Assembly: GCA_041397845.1 (NCBI GenBank)
Contig: JAWKVW010000019.1
Location: forward strand, 1 to 64,000
Origin: JAKPQE01 sp041397845
GTDB lineage: Bacteria; Pseudomonadota; Alphaproteobacteria; Rhizobiales; JAKPQE01
Direction: 5' to 3'
DNA length: 64,000 nt
This document shows positions 50,973-58,935 of the stretch, in pieces (the stretch's first letter is position 1; each line of letters opens with the position of its first letter). The position numbers and the translations under genes were made by a program. The notes beneath the pieces were generated by a model, which saw only the letters and a program-made list of their open reading frames with translations, ran no database searches and was not told the DNA's origin.

Positions 50973-52379
50973 CTACTGGGGCAGGGCCAGACACGAAATT
51001 TCCCGACGCTTGAGATCCTTGCAGGCAGCCCAGGCCTTGGCCTTGTTGTCGAAGCCGGCAAAGCGCGCCCGATAGAGAGTGGTGTCGCCCTTGGAGACCT
51101 TCTCGGTATAGGGCGAGGCCTTGGCGAGGTGCCGGCGGGCGGCGTCGCGGGCTTCCTCGAGAAGCTGCATGGCATCGCGCTCATCCGGCACGGCGGCGAT
51201 CTGGATGACCCAGGGCGAGCGCGGCGCCGGGGCATAAGCCGCCATGTGGGCCGCCTTGCCGCTGCCCGACGGCGCGCCGGCGGCGGTCTCGATCGCGGTT
51301 TCGGCGGCGCCACCGCCGATGCTGCCGGTGATGTCGTCCGGCTTTGCCTGCGGAACGGGCAGGGTCTCGGCCTCGGCGATCTTGCTCTCGATGGTCGGGC
51401 GGGCCGGGGGCATGGGAGCCGCGGCGGCCAGAACCGGCGCCGGGGTCGGCACGACCGCGACCTGCTGCGGCTCGGGCGCCGGGGTCGGCACCGGCACCTT
51501 GCCGGCGCGGGCGATCAGCGGCGCGGTGCGCTTGCCGGACGTCGCGCGGTTGATATGGGTCTTGATGAGCGACGCCATCTGGGCGTCGCGGCTGCGGCCG
51601 GTCTTGCCGCCCATGACGACGGCAACGATGTGGCGCGGGCCGCGCTTCACCGAGCTGACCAGATTGAAGCCAGAGGCCCGGGTGTAGCCGGTCTTGATGC
51701 CGTCGACGCCGCGCACCCGGCCCAGCAGCCGGTTGTGATTGCCATAGGTGCGGCCCTTGTAGGCAAAGCTGCGCGTGGCGAAAAACTTGTAATGCTTGGG
51801 GAAATGATCCTGGATGGCGCGGCCGAGCAGGGCCTGGTCGCGGGCCGTCGTGCGCTGTTCCGGATTGGGCAGGCCCGAGGCGTTGCGATAGGTGGTGCGG
51901 CTCATGCCGAGGGCGCGGGCCTTGCGGGTCATGATGGCGGCGAAATTCGACTCGGTGCCGCCAATGTGCTCGGCGACGACAACGGCGACGTCGTTGGCCG
52001 ACTTGGTGACGAGGGCGCGGATGGCGTCGCGGGCGCTGATCGTCTGGCCGGGTTTCAGGCCCAGCTTCGACGGCGCCTGCAGGGAGGCGTGCTTGGACAC
52101 GCTCATGCGGGTGTCGAGATTGACCTTGCCGGCCTCCATCTGCTCGAACAGCACATAGAGGGTCATGATCTTGGTCAGCGAGGCGGGATAGCGCAGGCCG
52201 TCGGGATCGGTCGACTGCAGCACCTTGCCGGTCTTGGTGTCGATAACGATAGAGGAATAACGCGCATCAGCCTTGGCCGGCGCAACGCCGCCGGCAGCAA
52301 GGGCTCCGGCCACAACAACCGCGACGGCGACGCCAAGGACTTTCTGTCCAACGAAGCGCGCCAGACGCGCCATACTCAT
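50973..52379 (-). CDS. D-alanyl-D-alanine carboxypeptidase (PBP5/6-like) with SPOR domain
   Basis: The 468-residue exported protein has a signal peptide (VLGVAVAVVVAGALAAGGVA, cut after AKA). The S11 peptidase domain has the active-site Ser/Lys in YPASLTKIMTLY, SAN in VTKSANDVAVVV and KTG in GVDGIKTGYTRA. A Pro/Ala-rich linker precedes a C-terminal SPOR domain (SPWVIQIAAVPDERDAMQLL, YRARFAGFDNKAKAWAACKD). It trims pentapeptide stems; SPOR binds denuded glycan at the division site. The start is one of several close ATGs (52403, 52379, 52373); 52379 was chosen for signal-peptide length. Confidence 0.92.
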   Translation of the reverse strand: MSMARLARFVGQKVLGVAVAVVVAGALAAGGVAPAKADARYSSIVIDTKTGKVLQSTDPDGLRYPASLTKIMTLYVLFEQMEAGKVNLDTRMSVSKHASLQAPSKLGLKPGQTISARDAIRALVTKSANDVAVVVAEHIGGTESNFAAIMTRKARALGMSRTTYRNASGLPNPEQRTTARDQALLGRAIQDHFPKHYKFFATRSFAYKGRTYGNHNRLLGRVRGVDGIKTGYTRASGFNLVSSVKRGPRHIVAVVMGGKTGRSRDAQMASLIKTHINRATSGKRTAPLIARAGKVPVPTPAPEPQQVAVVPTPAPVLAAAAPMPPARPTIESKIAEAETLPVPQAKPDDITGSIGGGAAETAIETAAGAPSGSGKAAHMAAYAPAPRSPWVIQIAAVPDERDAMQLLEEARDAARRHLAKASPYTEKVSKGDTTLYRARFAGFDNKAKAWAACKDLKRREISCLALPQ

Positions 52380-52635
52380 GTACACCACGACTGAACCATC
52401 CATCTGTCTGGCGGCACGGCAAAGGGGCACCGAACCAGCCGGAACTCAAGAACTCTGATCGCGAACGAATTCGACGGCGCCGTTCCGCTTTCCGCCCGTT
52501 CCTGGGCGTTCCGACCGGTCGTTCAGTCAGTAGCGTCGCGCCGCACCGCCTCCCGGATTCCGTCCGTCGATGGGGTCACGCTATCGGCAACGCGGTTACC
52601 ATTCCGTAAAACCGGATGCCCAAATCGGCGTCATG

Positions 52636-52695
52636 TTGCAGTGCAAAAAATTCTTGACGGATTTGTGCGGTGCATATATGTATATCGCAGTGCAA
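52636..52695 (+). promoter_or_regulatory. Phasin promoter with TTGC/GCAA repressor-like sites
   Basis: TTGC-AGT-GCAA (52636-52646) is a perfect palindrome just before a -35-like TTGACG (52654-52659), with an AT-rich TATATG/TATGTA -10 region about 17 bases on. A second GCAGTGCAA (52687-52695) lies near the expected start. The pair flanks the promoter as an inverted repeat. TGC-rich palindromes of this kind are bound by PhaR repressors of PHA granule genes. The remaining 52380-52630 holds no gene. Confidence 0.5.
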
Positions 52696-52747
52696 CATGG
52701 ATCGCCGGCCACCGGGATGGACGGCGAAGACGCGGAGGAATTTCGAG

Positions 52748-53080
52748 ATGATGGACAAGATCCAGGACTTCCAGAAGATCGGTGGCGAGAATGCCGAGCT
52801 GGCGATGAAGGCTTTCGGCTCGATGACCAAGGGCCTGCAGGCGATCGCGACCGAGGCTGCCGACTACTCCAAGAAGTCCTTCGAGGAAGGCTCTGCGGTG
52901 TTCGAGAAGCTCGTCGGCGCCAAGTCGGTCGAGAAGGCCATGGAAATCCAGACCTCTTATGCCAAGAGCGCCTATGAGGGTTATGTCGCCGAGATGACCA
53001 AGCTTGGCGAGATGTATGCCGACCTCGCGAAGGAGGCCTACAAGCCCTTCGAGAACCTGCTGACCAAGAACGGCAAGTAA
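52748..53080 (+). CDS. Phasin family protein
   Basis: This is a 110-residue helical phasin (Phasin_2 type) that coats polyhydroxyalkanoate granules or acts as a related surface-active protein. The sequence is amphipathic helix throughout: MMDKIQDFQKIGGENAELAM, AFGSMTKGLQAIATEAADYS, FEEGSAVFEKLVGAKSVEKA and SYAKSAYEGYVAEMTKLGEM. The ATG follows GCGGAGGAATTTCGAG. Its promoter shows TTGC/GCAA sites and a strong terminator follows, so it forms a single-gene transcript, probably highly expressed. Confidence 0.9.
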   Translation: MMDKIQDFQKIGGENAELAMKAFGSMTKGLQAIATEAADYSKKSFEEGSAVFEKLVGAKSVEKAMEIQTSYAKSAYEGYVAEMTKLGEMYADLAKEAYKPFENLLTKNGK

Positions 53081-53159
53081 TCGAGACGGTCCGGAGCCGC
53101 CCTCGCGGCGGGCCCGGACAGATCTCTGGCGCACCCTTTCTTTGGCGCGCGCCGCCTGA

Positions 53160-53185
53160 AGCCCGGCCCCACGGCCGGGCTTTTT
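53160..53185 (+). terminator. Intrinsic terminator of the phasin gene
   Basis: A perfect stem GCCCGGCC (53161-53168) / GGCCGGGC (53173-53180) with a 4-base loop is followed directly by TTTTT. It lies 80 bases past the phasin stop. The remaining bases to 53418 contain no gene and presumably the clpS promoter. Confidence 0.92.
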
Positions 53186-53418
53186 GCGTTTCAGCCAATG
53201 CGGCGGCGGCGCATTTCCCGGCCCCGCGGCAGGGCAGGCACGCGCCTTTGGCCGGCGAAGCGATTGCGCCGGCAATTGTTGGCCTTACAATTCGCGAAGA
53301 TGGACCTAGATTACGTATGGGCGATCCGTCACTGGATTCCCTGTCCGGAGGGAGCGGCCAACCGGCCGGTCGGACAAGGGGCGGTGCGGGTCGTCAAAGT
53401 GTGGCAAGCTGGCAATAG

Positions 53419-53775
53419 ATGCGAAACGAAACATTCATGAGCAGGGGGAACGGCGTCGGCGGGGGCGATGGCGAGGGCGGTCGCGGCACGGAAATCGTGA
53501 CCAAGATCCGGCCGAAGACCAAGCGTCCGTCCATGTACCGGGTGCTGCTGCTCAACGACGACTACACGCCGATGGAGTTCGTCATCCATGTGCTCGAACG
53601 CTTCTTCCTGAAGAATCGGGAGGAGGCGACCGAGATCATGCTGCACGTCCATCACAACGGGGTGGGGGAGTGCGGGATCTACACCTACGAGATCGCCGAG
53701 ACAAAGGTCACGCAGGTCATGGATTTCGCCCGCAGACATCAGCATCCGCTTCAATGCGTCATGGAAAAAAAGTGA
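53419..53775 (+). CDS. clpS: ATP-dependent Clp protease adaptor ClpS
   Basis: ClpS delivers N-degron substrates (bulky hydrophobic N-termini) to ClpAP. The 118-residue protein has a disordered Gly/Arg-rich N-terminal extension and the conserved core MYRVLLLNDDYTPMEFVIHV, LERFFLKNREEATEIMLHVH and GVGECGIYTYEIAETKVTQV. The residues lining the N-degron pocket (NDDYT, M, H) are present. A second start at 53437 would shorten it by six residues. The stop is 9 bases before clpA. Confidence 0.93.
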   Translation: MRNETFMSRGNGVGGGDGEGGRGTEIVTKIRPKTKRPSMYRVLLLNDDYTPMEFVIHVLERFFLKNREEATEIMLHVHHNGVGECGIYTYEIAETKVTQVMDFARRHQHPLQCVMEKK

Positions 53776-53784
53776 GGTCGACCC

Positions 53785-56256
53785 GTGCCGTCTTTTTCCC
53801 GCAGCCTTGAGAAGACCGTCCATCAGGCGCTCGCATTCGCGACCGCGCGGGCGCACGAATTCGCGACGCTCGAGCATCTGCTGCTGGCGCTGATCGACGA
53901 TCAGGACGCGGCGGCGGTGATGCGTGCCTGCAATGTCGACCTCGACCTCTTGCGGCGTAATCTCACCGACTATGTCGACAACGAGCTCGACTCGATGGTC
54001 GCCAATGCCGGCGAGGAGGCCAAGCCGACGGCCGGCTTCCAGCGCGTTATCCAGCGCGCGGTCATCCATGTGCAGTCGTCCGGCCGCGAGGAAGTGACCG
54101 GGGCGAACGTGCTCGTGGCGATCTTCGCCGAGCGCGAGAGCCATGCCGCCTATTTCCTGCAGGAGCAGGACATGACCCGCTACGATGCGGTCAACTACAT
54201 CAGCCACGGCATCGCCAAGCGGCCGGGCATGTCCGAGGCAAAGCCGGTGCGCGGCGTCGATGACGAGGCGGCGGCGACGGACGAGAGCGAGGCGCCGTCG
54301 AAGAAGTCGGACGCGCTCGACGCTTATTGCGTCAATCTCAATGACAAGGCACGCGACGGCCGGATCGATCCGCTGATCGGCCGCGACAGCGAGATCAGCC
54401 GGACGATCCAGGTGCTCTGCCGGCGGCAGAAGAACAATCCGCTGCTCGTCGGCGATCCGGGCGTCGGCAAGACGGCGATCGCCGAGGGCCTTGCCCGGCG
54501 CATCGTGCTCGGCGAAGTGCCGGACGTTCTCATGTCGTCGACGATCTTCGCGCTCGACATGGGCTCGCTGCTGGCCGGCACGCGCTATCGCGGCGACTTC
54601 GAGGAGCGGCTGAAGCAGGTCGTCAAGGAGATCGAGGACTATCCCGGCGCGATCATGTTCATCGACGAGATCCACACGGTGATCGGCGCCGGCGCGACCT
54701 CGGGCGGGGCGATGGATGCCTCGAACCTGCTGAAGCCGGCGCTGCAGAGCGGCACGATCCGCTGCGTCGGCTCGACCACCTACAAGGAGTTCCGCCAGTT
54801 CTTCGAAAAGGACCGGGCGCTGCTGCGGCGGTTCCAGAAGATCGACGTGAACGAGCCGTCGGTGGATGACGCGATCGAGATCCTCAAGGGCCTCAAGCCC
54901 TATTACGAGGAATATCACAACGTCCGCTACACCGGCGACGCGATCAAGGGCGCGGTCGAGTTGGCGGCGCGCTACATCCACGACCGCAAGCTGCCCGACA
55001 AGGCGATCGACGTCATCGACGAGACCGGCGCCTCGCAGAAGCTGCTGCCCGAATCGAAGCGCAAGAAGACGATCGGGCTGAAGGAGATCGAGGCGACGAT
55101 CGCCACGATGGCGCGGATTCCGCCGAAGACGGTGTCGAAGGACGATGCCGAGATGCTGCGGAGTCTCGAGGCGAACCTGAAGCGGGTGGTGTACGGCCAG
55201 GACAAGGCGATCGAGGCGCTGTCGGCGGCGATCAAGCTTGCCCGCGCGGGCCTGCGCGAACCGGAAAAGCCGATCGGCAGCTATCTCTTCTCGGGCCCGA
55301 CGGGCGTCGGCAAGACCGAGGTCGCGCGTCAGCTCGCCGAGAGCCTTGGCGTCGAGCTCCTGCGCTTCGACATGTCGGAGTATATGGAGCGGCACACGAT
55401 TTCGCGGCTGATCGGCGCGCCTCCGGGATATGTCGGCTTCGACCAGGGCGGTCTTCTGACCGACGGCGTCGACCAGCATCCCTATTGCGTGCTTCTCCTC
55501 GACGAGATCGAGAAGGCGCATCCGGACCTCTTCAACATCCTGTTGCAGGTCATGGATCACGGCAAGCTGACCGACCACAACGGCAAGCAGGTCGATTTCC
55601 GCAATGTCATCATCATCATGACGACGAATGCGGGCGCTTCCGACATGGCTCGTGCGCCGATGGGCTTCAACCAGAAGAAGCGCGAGGGCGACGACACCGA
55701 GGCGATCAACCGGCTGTTCACGCCGGAATTCCGCAATCGCCTCGACGCGATCATCGCTTTCGACAGCCTGCCGGCCGAAGTGGTGCGCCGGGTGGTCGAG
55801 AAGTTCGTCATGCAGCTCGAGGCGCAGCTAGCCGATCGCGGCGTGACCTTCGAGCTCTCGGACGAGGCGACGACGTGGCTTGCCCGGGAAGGCTATGACG
55901 AGCGCATGGGTGCGCGGCCGCTTGGCCGGGTCATCCAGGAGCACATCAAGAAACCGCTGGCCGACGAGGTGCTGTTCGGGCGGCTGGTCAAGGGCGGCAC
56001 GGTGCGTGTCGACGTCGAGGAACGGGCGGACGGCACGCGCGGCCTGAAGCTGGCGGCGATCGAGGACGGGCCGGTGAAGCCGAGGCCCGATCCGGACGTT
56101 GCCAAGGAGCCGAAGGCCAAGGCCAAGCCGCGCCGCAAGGCCGCTCCGGCGGCTGCCCGGAAGAAGGCCACGCCGCCGCCGAAGGAGCCGGAGCCGACGG
56201 CCGAGCCGGTGCGCGGCAAGAGCCCGGTGCCGAAGCTGCCGCGACCGAAAAAGTAG
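53785..56256 (+). CDS. clpA: ATP-dependent Clp protease ATP-binding subunit ClpA
   Basis: This 823-residue AAA+ unfoldase works with ClpP and ClpS. It has an N-terminal repeat domain (HQALAFATARAHEFATLEHL), D1 with LLVGDPGVGKTAIAEGLARR and IMFIDEIHTVIGAGAT, and D2 with FSGPTGVGKTEVARQLAESL and CVLLLDEIEKAHPDLFN. The ClpP-binding loop of the IGF/LGF type is not obvious from a quick read. From about residue 760 a tail of some 64 residues rich in Lys, Pro and Ala (KPRPDPDVAKEPKAKAKPRR) extends well past typical ClpA ends near residue 758. A strong terminator follows. Confidence 0.94.
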   Translation: MPSFSRSLEKTVHQALAFATARAHEFATLEHLLLALIDDQDAAAVMRACNVDLDLLRRNLTDYVDNELDSMVANAGEEAKPTAGFQRVIQRAVIHVQSSGREEVTGANVLVAIFAERESHAAYFLQEQDMTRYDAVNYISHGIAKRPGMSEAKPVRGVDDEAAATDESEAPSKKSDALDAYCVNLNDKARDGRIDPLIGRDSEISRTIQVLCRRQKNNPLLVGDPGVGKTAIAEGLARRIVLGEVPDVLMSSTIFALDMGSLLAGTRYRGDFEERLKQVVKEIEDYPGAIMFIDEIHTVIGAGATSGGAMDASNLLKPALQSGTIRCVGSTTYKEFRQFFEKDRALLRRFQKIDVNEPSVDDAIEILKGLKPYYEEYHNVRYTGDAIKGAVELAARYIHDRKLPDKAIDVIDETGASQKLLPESKRKKTIGLKEIEATIATMARIPPKTVSKDDAEMLRSLEANLKRVVYGQDKAIEALSAAIKLARAGLREPEKPIGSYLFSGPTGVGKTEVARQLAESLGVELLRFDMSEYMERHTISRLIGAPPGYVGFDQGGLLTDGVDQHPYCVLLLDEIEKAHPDLFNILLQVMDHGKLTDHNGKQVDFRNVIIIMTTNAGASDMARAPMGFNQKKREGDDTEAINRLFTPEFRNRLDAIIAFDSLPAEVVRRVVEKFVMQLEAQLADRGVTFELSDEATTWLAREGYDERMGARPLGRVIQEHIKKPLADEVLFGRLVKGGTVRVDVEERADGTRGLKLAAIEDGPVKPRPDPDVAKEPKAKAKPRRKAAPAAARKKATPPPKEPEPTAEPVRGKSPVPKLPRPKK

Positions 56257-56294
56257 CGCTGCCGCACAGGGTGCGCTATTGCAGTGCAGCAGGC

Positions 56295-56325
56295 GAAACG
56301 GACCCGTCGCGGGTCCGTTTCCTTA
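56295..56325 (+). terminator. Intrinsic terminator of clpS-clpA
   Basis: A perfect 12-bp stem GAAACGGACCCG (56295-56306) / CGGGTCCGTTTC (56310-56321) with a TCG loop is followed by CTTAT. It is 38 bases after the clpA stop. The T tract is within and just beyond the 3' arm. Confidence 0.85.
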
Positions 56326-56352
56326 TCGGCAATCGCGGATGCGGGGCAGGAA

Positions 56353-57099
56353 ATGGCCGGGCAGGCGAGCTCCGGACATGACGAGGACGCGGCCGAGGTC
56401 CCGGCGTTTCGCTGGGTCCTTCGGGGCATTGCCGGTATCATTTCCGTGCCGCCGTTCGTGCTCGTTTCCGCCTTCATCGGCTTCGGGGCGCTGGCCCGCG
56501 ACACCGGGCTCGGGCTCGGCCACACGGTGTTCATGACCGGCATGGTCTGGGCGCTGCCGAGCCAGATCGTGCTCATCGGCGCGGTCGCGGCCGGCACGGG
56601 CATCGCCGCGACGATGGCGGCCGTGGCGCTCTCGGCCGTCCGCCTTTTGCCGATGACGATGTCAATCCTGCCCTTGATGCGCGGCGAGAAGACGTCGCGG
56701 GCGCTGCTGATGGTGCTGTCGCACTACATCGCCGTGACCGCCTGGGTCGAGGCGATGCGCAAGCTGCCGCACATGCCGCGGGCAGCGCGGGTGCCGTATT
56801 TCGCCGGGTTCGGGACGACGCTCGTCCTGCTCAATCTCGGCGCGGTCTCGGCGGGCTACCTGATGGCGGCAGCAGTGCCGCCGCATATCGCCGCCGGGCT
56901 CGCCTTCCTGACGCCGGTCTATTTCCTCATCTCGCTGTCGGCTGCGGCGCAACTGACGGCGGACCGGGCGGCGCTCGTCTTCGGGCTCGTGCTCGGCCCG
57001 GTGTTCCACCTCGTCGAGCCCGAGTTCGACCTGATGTGGACCGGGCTTGTCGCCGGGCTTGCGGCCTATCTCGTCCATCGCTGGAGGCGCGGCCGGTGA
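56353..57099 (+). CDS. AzlC-family branched-chain amino acid exporter subunit
   Basis: This is a 248-residue inner-membrane protein of the AzlC family, the large subunit of the AzlCD branched-chain amino acid exporter. The hydrophobic pattern and motif ISVPPFVLVSAFIGFGALAR, GMVWALPSQIVLIGAVAAG and AVALSAVRLLPMTMSILPLM fit. The ATG at 56353 (with GCAGGA) was chosen; a GTG at 56284 would read through the clpA terminator. It overlaps the downstream azlD-like gene by 4 bases (GTGA). Confidence 0.86.
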   Translation: MAGQASSGHDEDAAEVPAFRWVLRGIAGIISVPPFVLVSAFIGFGALARDTGLGLGHTVFMTGMVWALPSQIVLIGAVAAGTGIAATMAAVALSAVRLLPMTMSILPLMRGEKTSRALLMVLSHYIAVTAWVEAMRKLPHMPRAARVPYFAGFGTTLVLLNLGAVSAGYLMAAAVPPHIAAGLAFLTPVYFLISLSAAAQLTADRAALVFGLVLGPVFHLVEPEFDLMWTGLVAGLAAYLVHRWRRGR

Positions 57100-57449
57100 A
57101 CGAGAGCTTCTGGTCGATCGCCACGCCGTGGTGGCCCTATCTCTTCATCCTCATCGCCGGATGGGCGGCGACCGACGTCTGGCGGTTCGTCGGCGTGATG
57201 CTGTCCGACCGCCTGACGGAAGACAGCGAGGCGCTGATCCTGGTGCGCTCGATCGCGACCGCGCTGGTTGCCGGCGTCATCTCCAAGCTCGTCATCTTTC
57301 CCGGTGGCGCGCTCGTCGGGGCGCCGCTGGCGCTGCGCCTTGCCGCCGTCGCGGCGGGCATGGGCTTCTTCTGGGGCGTGCGCCGCAATCTCTTCCTCGG
57401 CATTCTCGTTGCCGAGGTTGTTCTCATCGGCGGCTGGCTATTCATTTAG
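57096..57449 (+). CDS. AzlD-family branched-chain amino acid exporter subunit
   Basis: The 117-residue small membrane protein has three to four hydrophobic segments (WWPYLFILIAGWAATDVWRF, SIATALVAGVISKLVIFPGG, AAVAAGMGFFWGVRRNLFLG). It is the usual partner of AzlC. The start is GTG at 57096, inside the azlC stop, preceded by CTGGAGGCG; this fixes the start and couples translation. Confidence 0.83.
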   Translation: MNESFWSIATPWWPYLFILIAGWAATDVWRFVGVMLSDRLTEDSEALILVRSIATALVAGVISKLVIFPGGALVGAPLALRLAAVAAGMGFFWGVRRNLFLGILVAEVVLIGGWLFI

Positions 57450-57527
57450 AAAAGAGTTACCGGAAACCCTATCGAAACCCCCTCCTGCTAGACTTTTGTT
57501 TGGGTTAAGGTCGAGGGAGGTGGAATA

Positions 57528-58568
57528 GTGAAAATCGAGACGCGATTAAAAATCGCGATAATTCTATTTATCGTTTTTCTTGATGCTATCTGGTTTGCTT
57601 TCGACAATATTCAATTTGCTTGGAACAAGGCAATTGTTCTCATGTTCTCCAGTCCGGTTCTCTTGGTCATCTGGGCGTATTATGCGATTGTTCGCGGCGA
57701 GGCGGGGCTGGCTGCGATGGCGCGGGAGACCTTGTTCCTCCTCCTCTTCTCCGGGGCGTCGGCACTGCTCTCCTATCACGTCATCACGCTGAACCTGCCG
57801 CTTGTCGACGATGAGCTTGTCGCTATCGACCGGGCGCTCGGCTTCGACTGGCTCACCTATGTGGGTGTCGCCAATGACAGCGCGCTCATCGGCGACCTCT
57901 CGTCGTTGTTCTATATCGCGGCGCTGCCGTCGGTGGCGCTGGCGATCGCGGTGCTGCCGCTTGCCGGCAAGACCGACCGGGCGGAAGAACTGCTTCTGGC
58001 GGTGATGATCGGGGCGCTCGCGGCGATCGCGGTCTCCGGTGTGTTGCCGGCGAGCGGGGCGCTTGCCCATTTTCGCGATGCGCCCGGCTTTTCGATGGAA
58101 AACCGGCCGCTGGTCGACCTCAAATACATGCAGCCGTTCTTCGACCTGCGGGATGGCAATCCGGTGCTCTTTGCACTGTCGCAGCCGAAAGGCCTCATCG
58201 CGTTTCCGTCCTATCACGTGGCGCTCGGGGTGATCGTCACGCTGGCGTTTCGCGACATGCCGAGGCTTCTCGTGCCGGTGGCGCTGGTCAACGGTGCGAT
58301 GATCCTGACGACGCCGATCGATGGCGGCCATCACATGGTCGACGGAATCGCCGGTGCCGTGCTCGGTGTCGCCGCAGTCCGGGCCGCGGCGGCCATCCGG
58401 GCGGCGATTGCGCGCCATGAGCAGGCGGTCGGCCGGCGGCCGGTGAAATCGCTGTCGCAAATGACCAGCGGTTGCTCTTCCCGTGTCAGCGGTCCGGGCA
58501 AGTCGACGGGTCACTCCTGCGGGCCGCGTTCGGCAACCGGAACCGGCAGGGGCGCAGCGGCGGGATGA
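57528..58568 (+). CDS. PAP2-superfamily membrane phosphatase-like protein
   Basis: The 346-residue polytopic protein has about six hydrophobic segments and the PAP2/inositol-phosphotransferase motifs FPSYHVALG (226-234) and TPIDGGHHMVDGIAG (262-276), which supply the catalytic histidines and Asp. The family includes lipid phosphatases and phosphotransferases acting on the periplasmic side. The GGGAGGTGG ribosome site is strong. The first about 110 coding bases are AT-rich compared with the rest. The last 40 residues (SSRVSGPGKSTGHSCGPRSA) are low complexity and have no counterpart in the neighbouring paralogue. A terminator follows. Confidence 0.8.
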   Translation: MKIETRLKIAIILFIVFLDAIWFAFDNIQFAWNKAIVLMFSSPVLLVIWAYYAIVRGEAGLAAMARETLFLLLFSGASALLSYHVITLNLPLVDDELVAIDRALGFDWLTYVGVANDSALIGDLSSLFYIAALPSVALAIAVLPLAGKTDRAEELLLAVMIGALAAIAVSGVLPASGALAHFRDAPGFSMENRPLVDLKYMQPFFDLRDGNPVLFALSQPKGLIAFPSYHVALGVIVTLAFRDMPRLLVPVALVNGAMILTTPIDGGHHMVDGIAGAVLGVAAVRAAAAIRAAIARHEQAVGRRPVKSLSQMTSGCSSRVSGPGKSTGHSCGPRSATGTGRGAAAG

Positions 58569-58673
58569 AGGAGCGGCCACATCGCGCCGAGGCGCGCGCC
58601 GAGCGGGCGCGCCGGACGGCGGGCAAGGTGCGGCCCTGACAGTCCCGGGCGAACCGGCTCACCCCGATGACCC

Positions 58674-58711
58674 GGAACCGGCATGGCAGCGGCTGTGCCG
58701 GTTTCTTTTTT
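58674..58711 (+). terminator. Terminator after the first PAP2 gene
   Basis: GGAACCGGCA (58674-58683) pairs with TGCCGGTTTC (58696-58705), a 10-bp stem with one G-T pair and a 12-base loop, and is followed by TTTTTT. It separates the two PAP2 paralogues. Confidence 0.85.
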
Positions 58712-58935
58712 GGTGGCGCCACTCTCTAGCGCGCCGCTATTCAGAGTTGTGGATGCTGGCGGGCCTTGCGGCCGTTTTTCTGGTGTTTTGCAATATAAGT
58801 CGCCAAACTATTAGGTGTGCCGGTTGTGTTTGGCGGGGTGGTTGTTTCCAACCTGATATATTCTTTACACCAAAAATAAAGCGATGCGTTTTACTCTGCC
58901 GGCCTTCCGAAGGGCGTTGGAGAAAGCGGCCTCCG
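58712..58935. promoter_or_regulatory. AT-rich intergenic stretch before the second PAP2 gene
   Basis: Within a 367-base non-coding gap, the part from about 58780 to 58900 is markedly AT-rich for this genome (TTTTGCAATATAAGTCGCC, GATATATTCTTTACACC). It probably holds the promoter of the paralogue. No gene or confident -10/-35 pair was recognised. Confidence 0.45.

Noticed and set aside
56284..56352. GTG at 56284 as the start of the AzlC gene
   Set aside because: The extra codons would span the clpA terminator hairpin. The ATG at 56353 has its own ribosome site.
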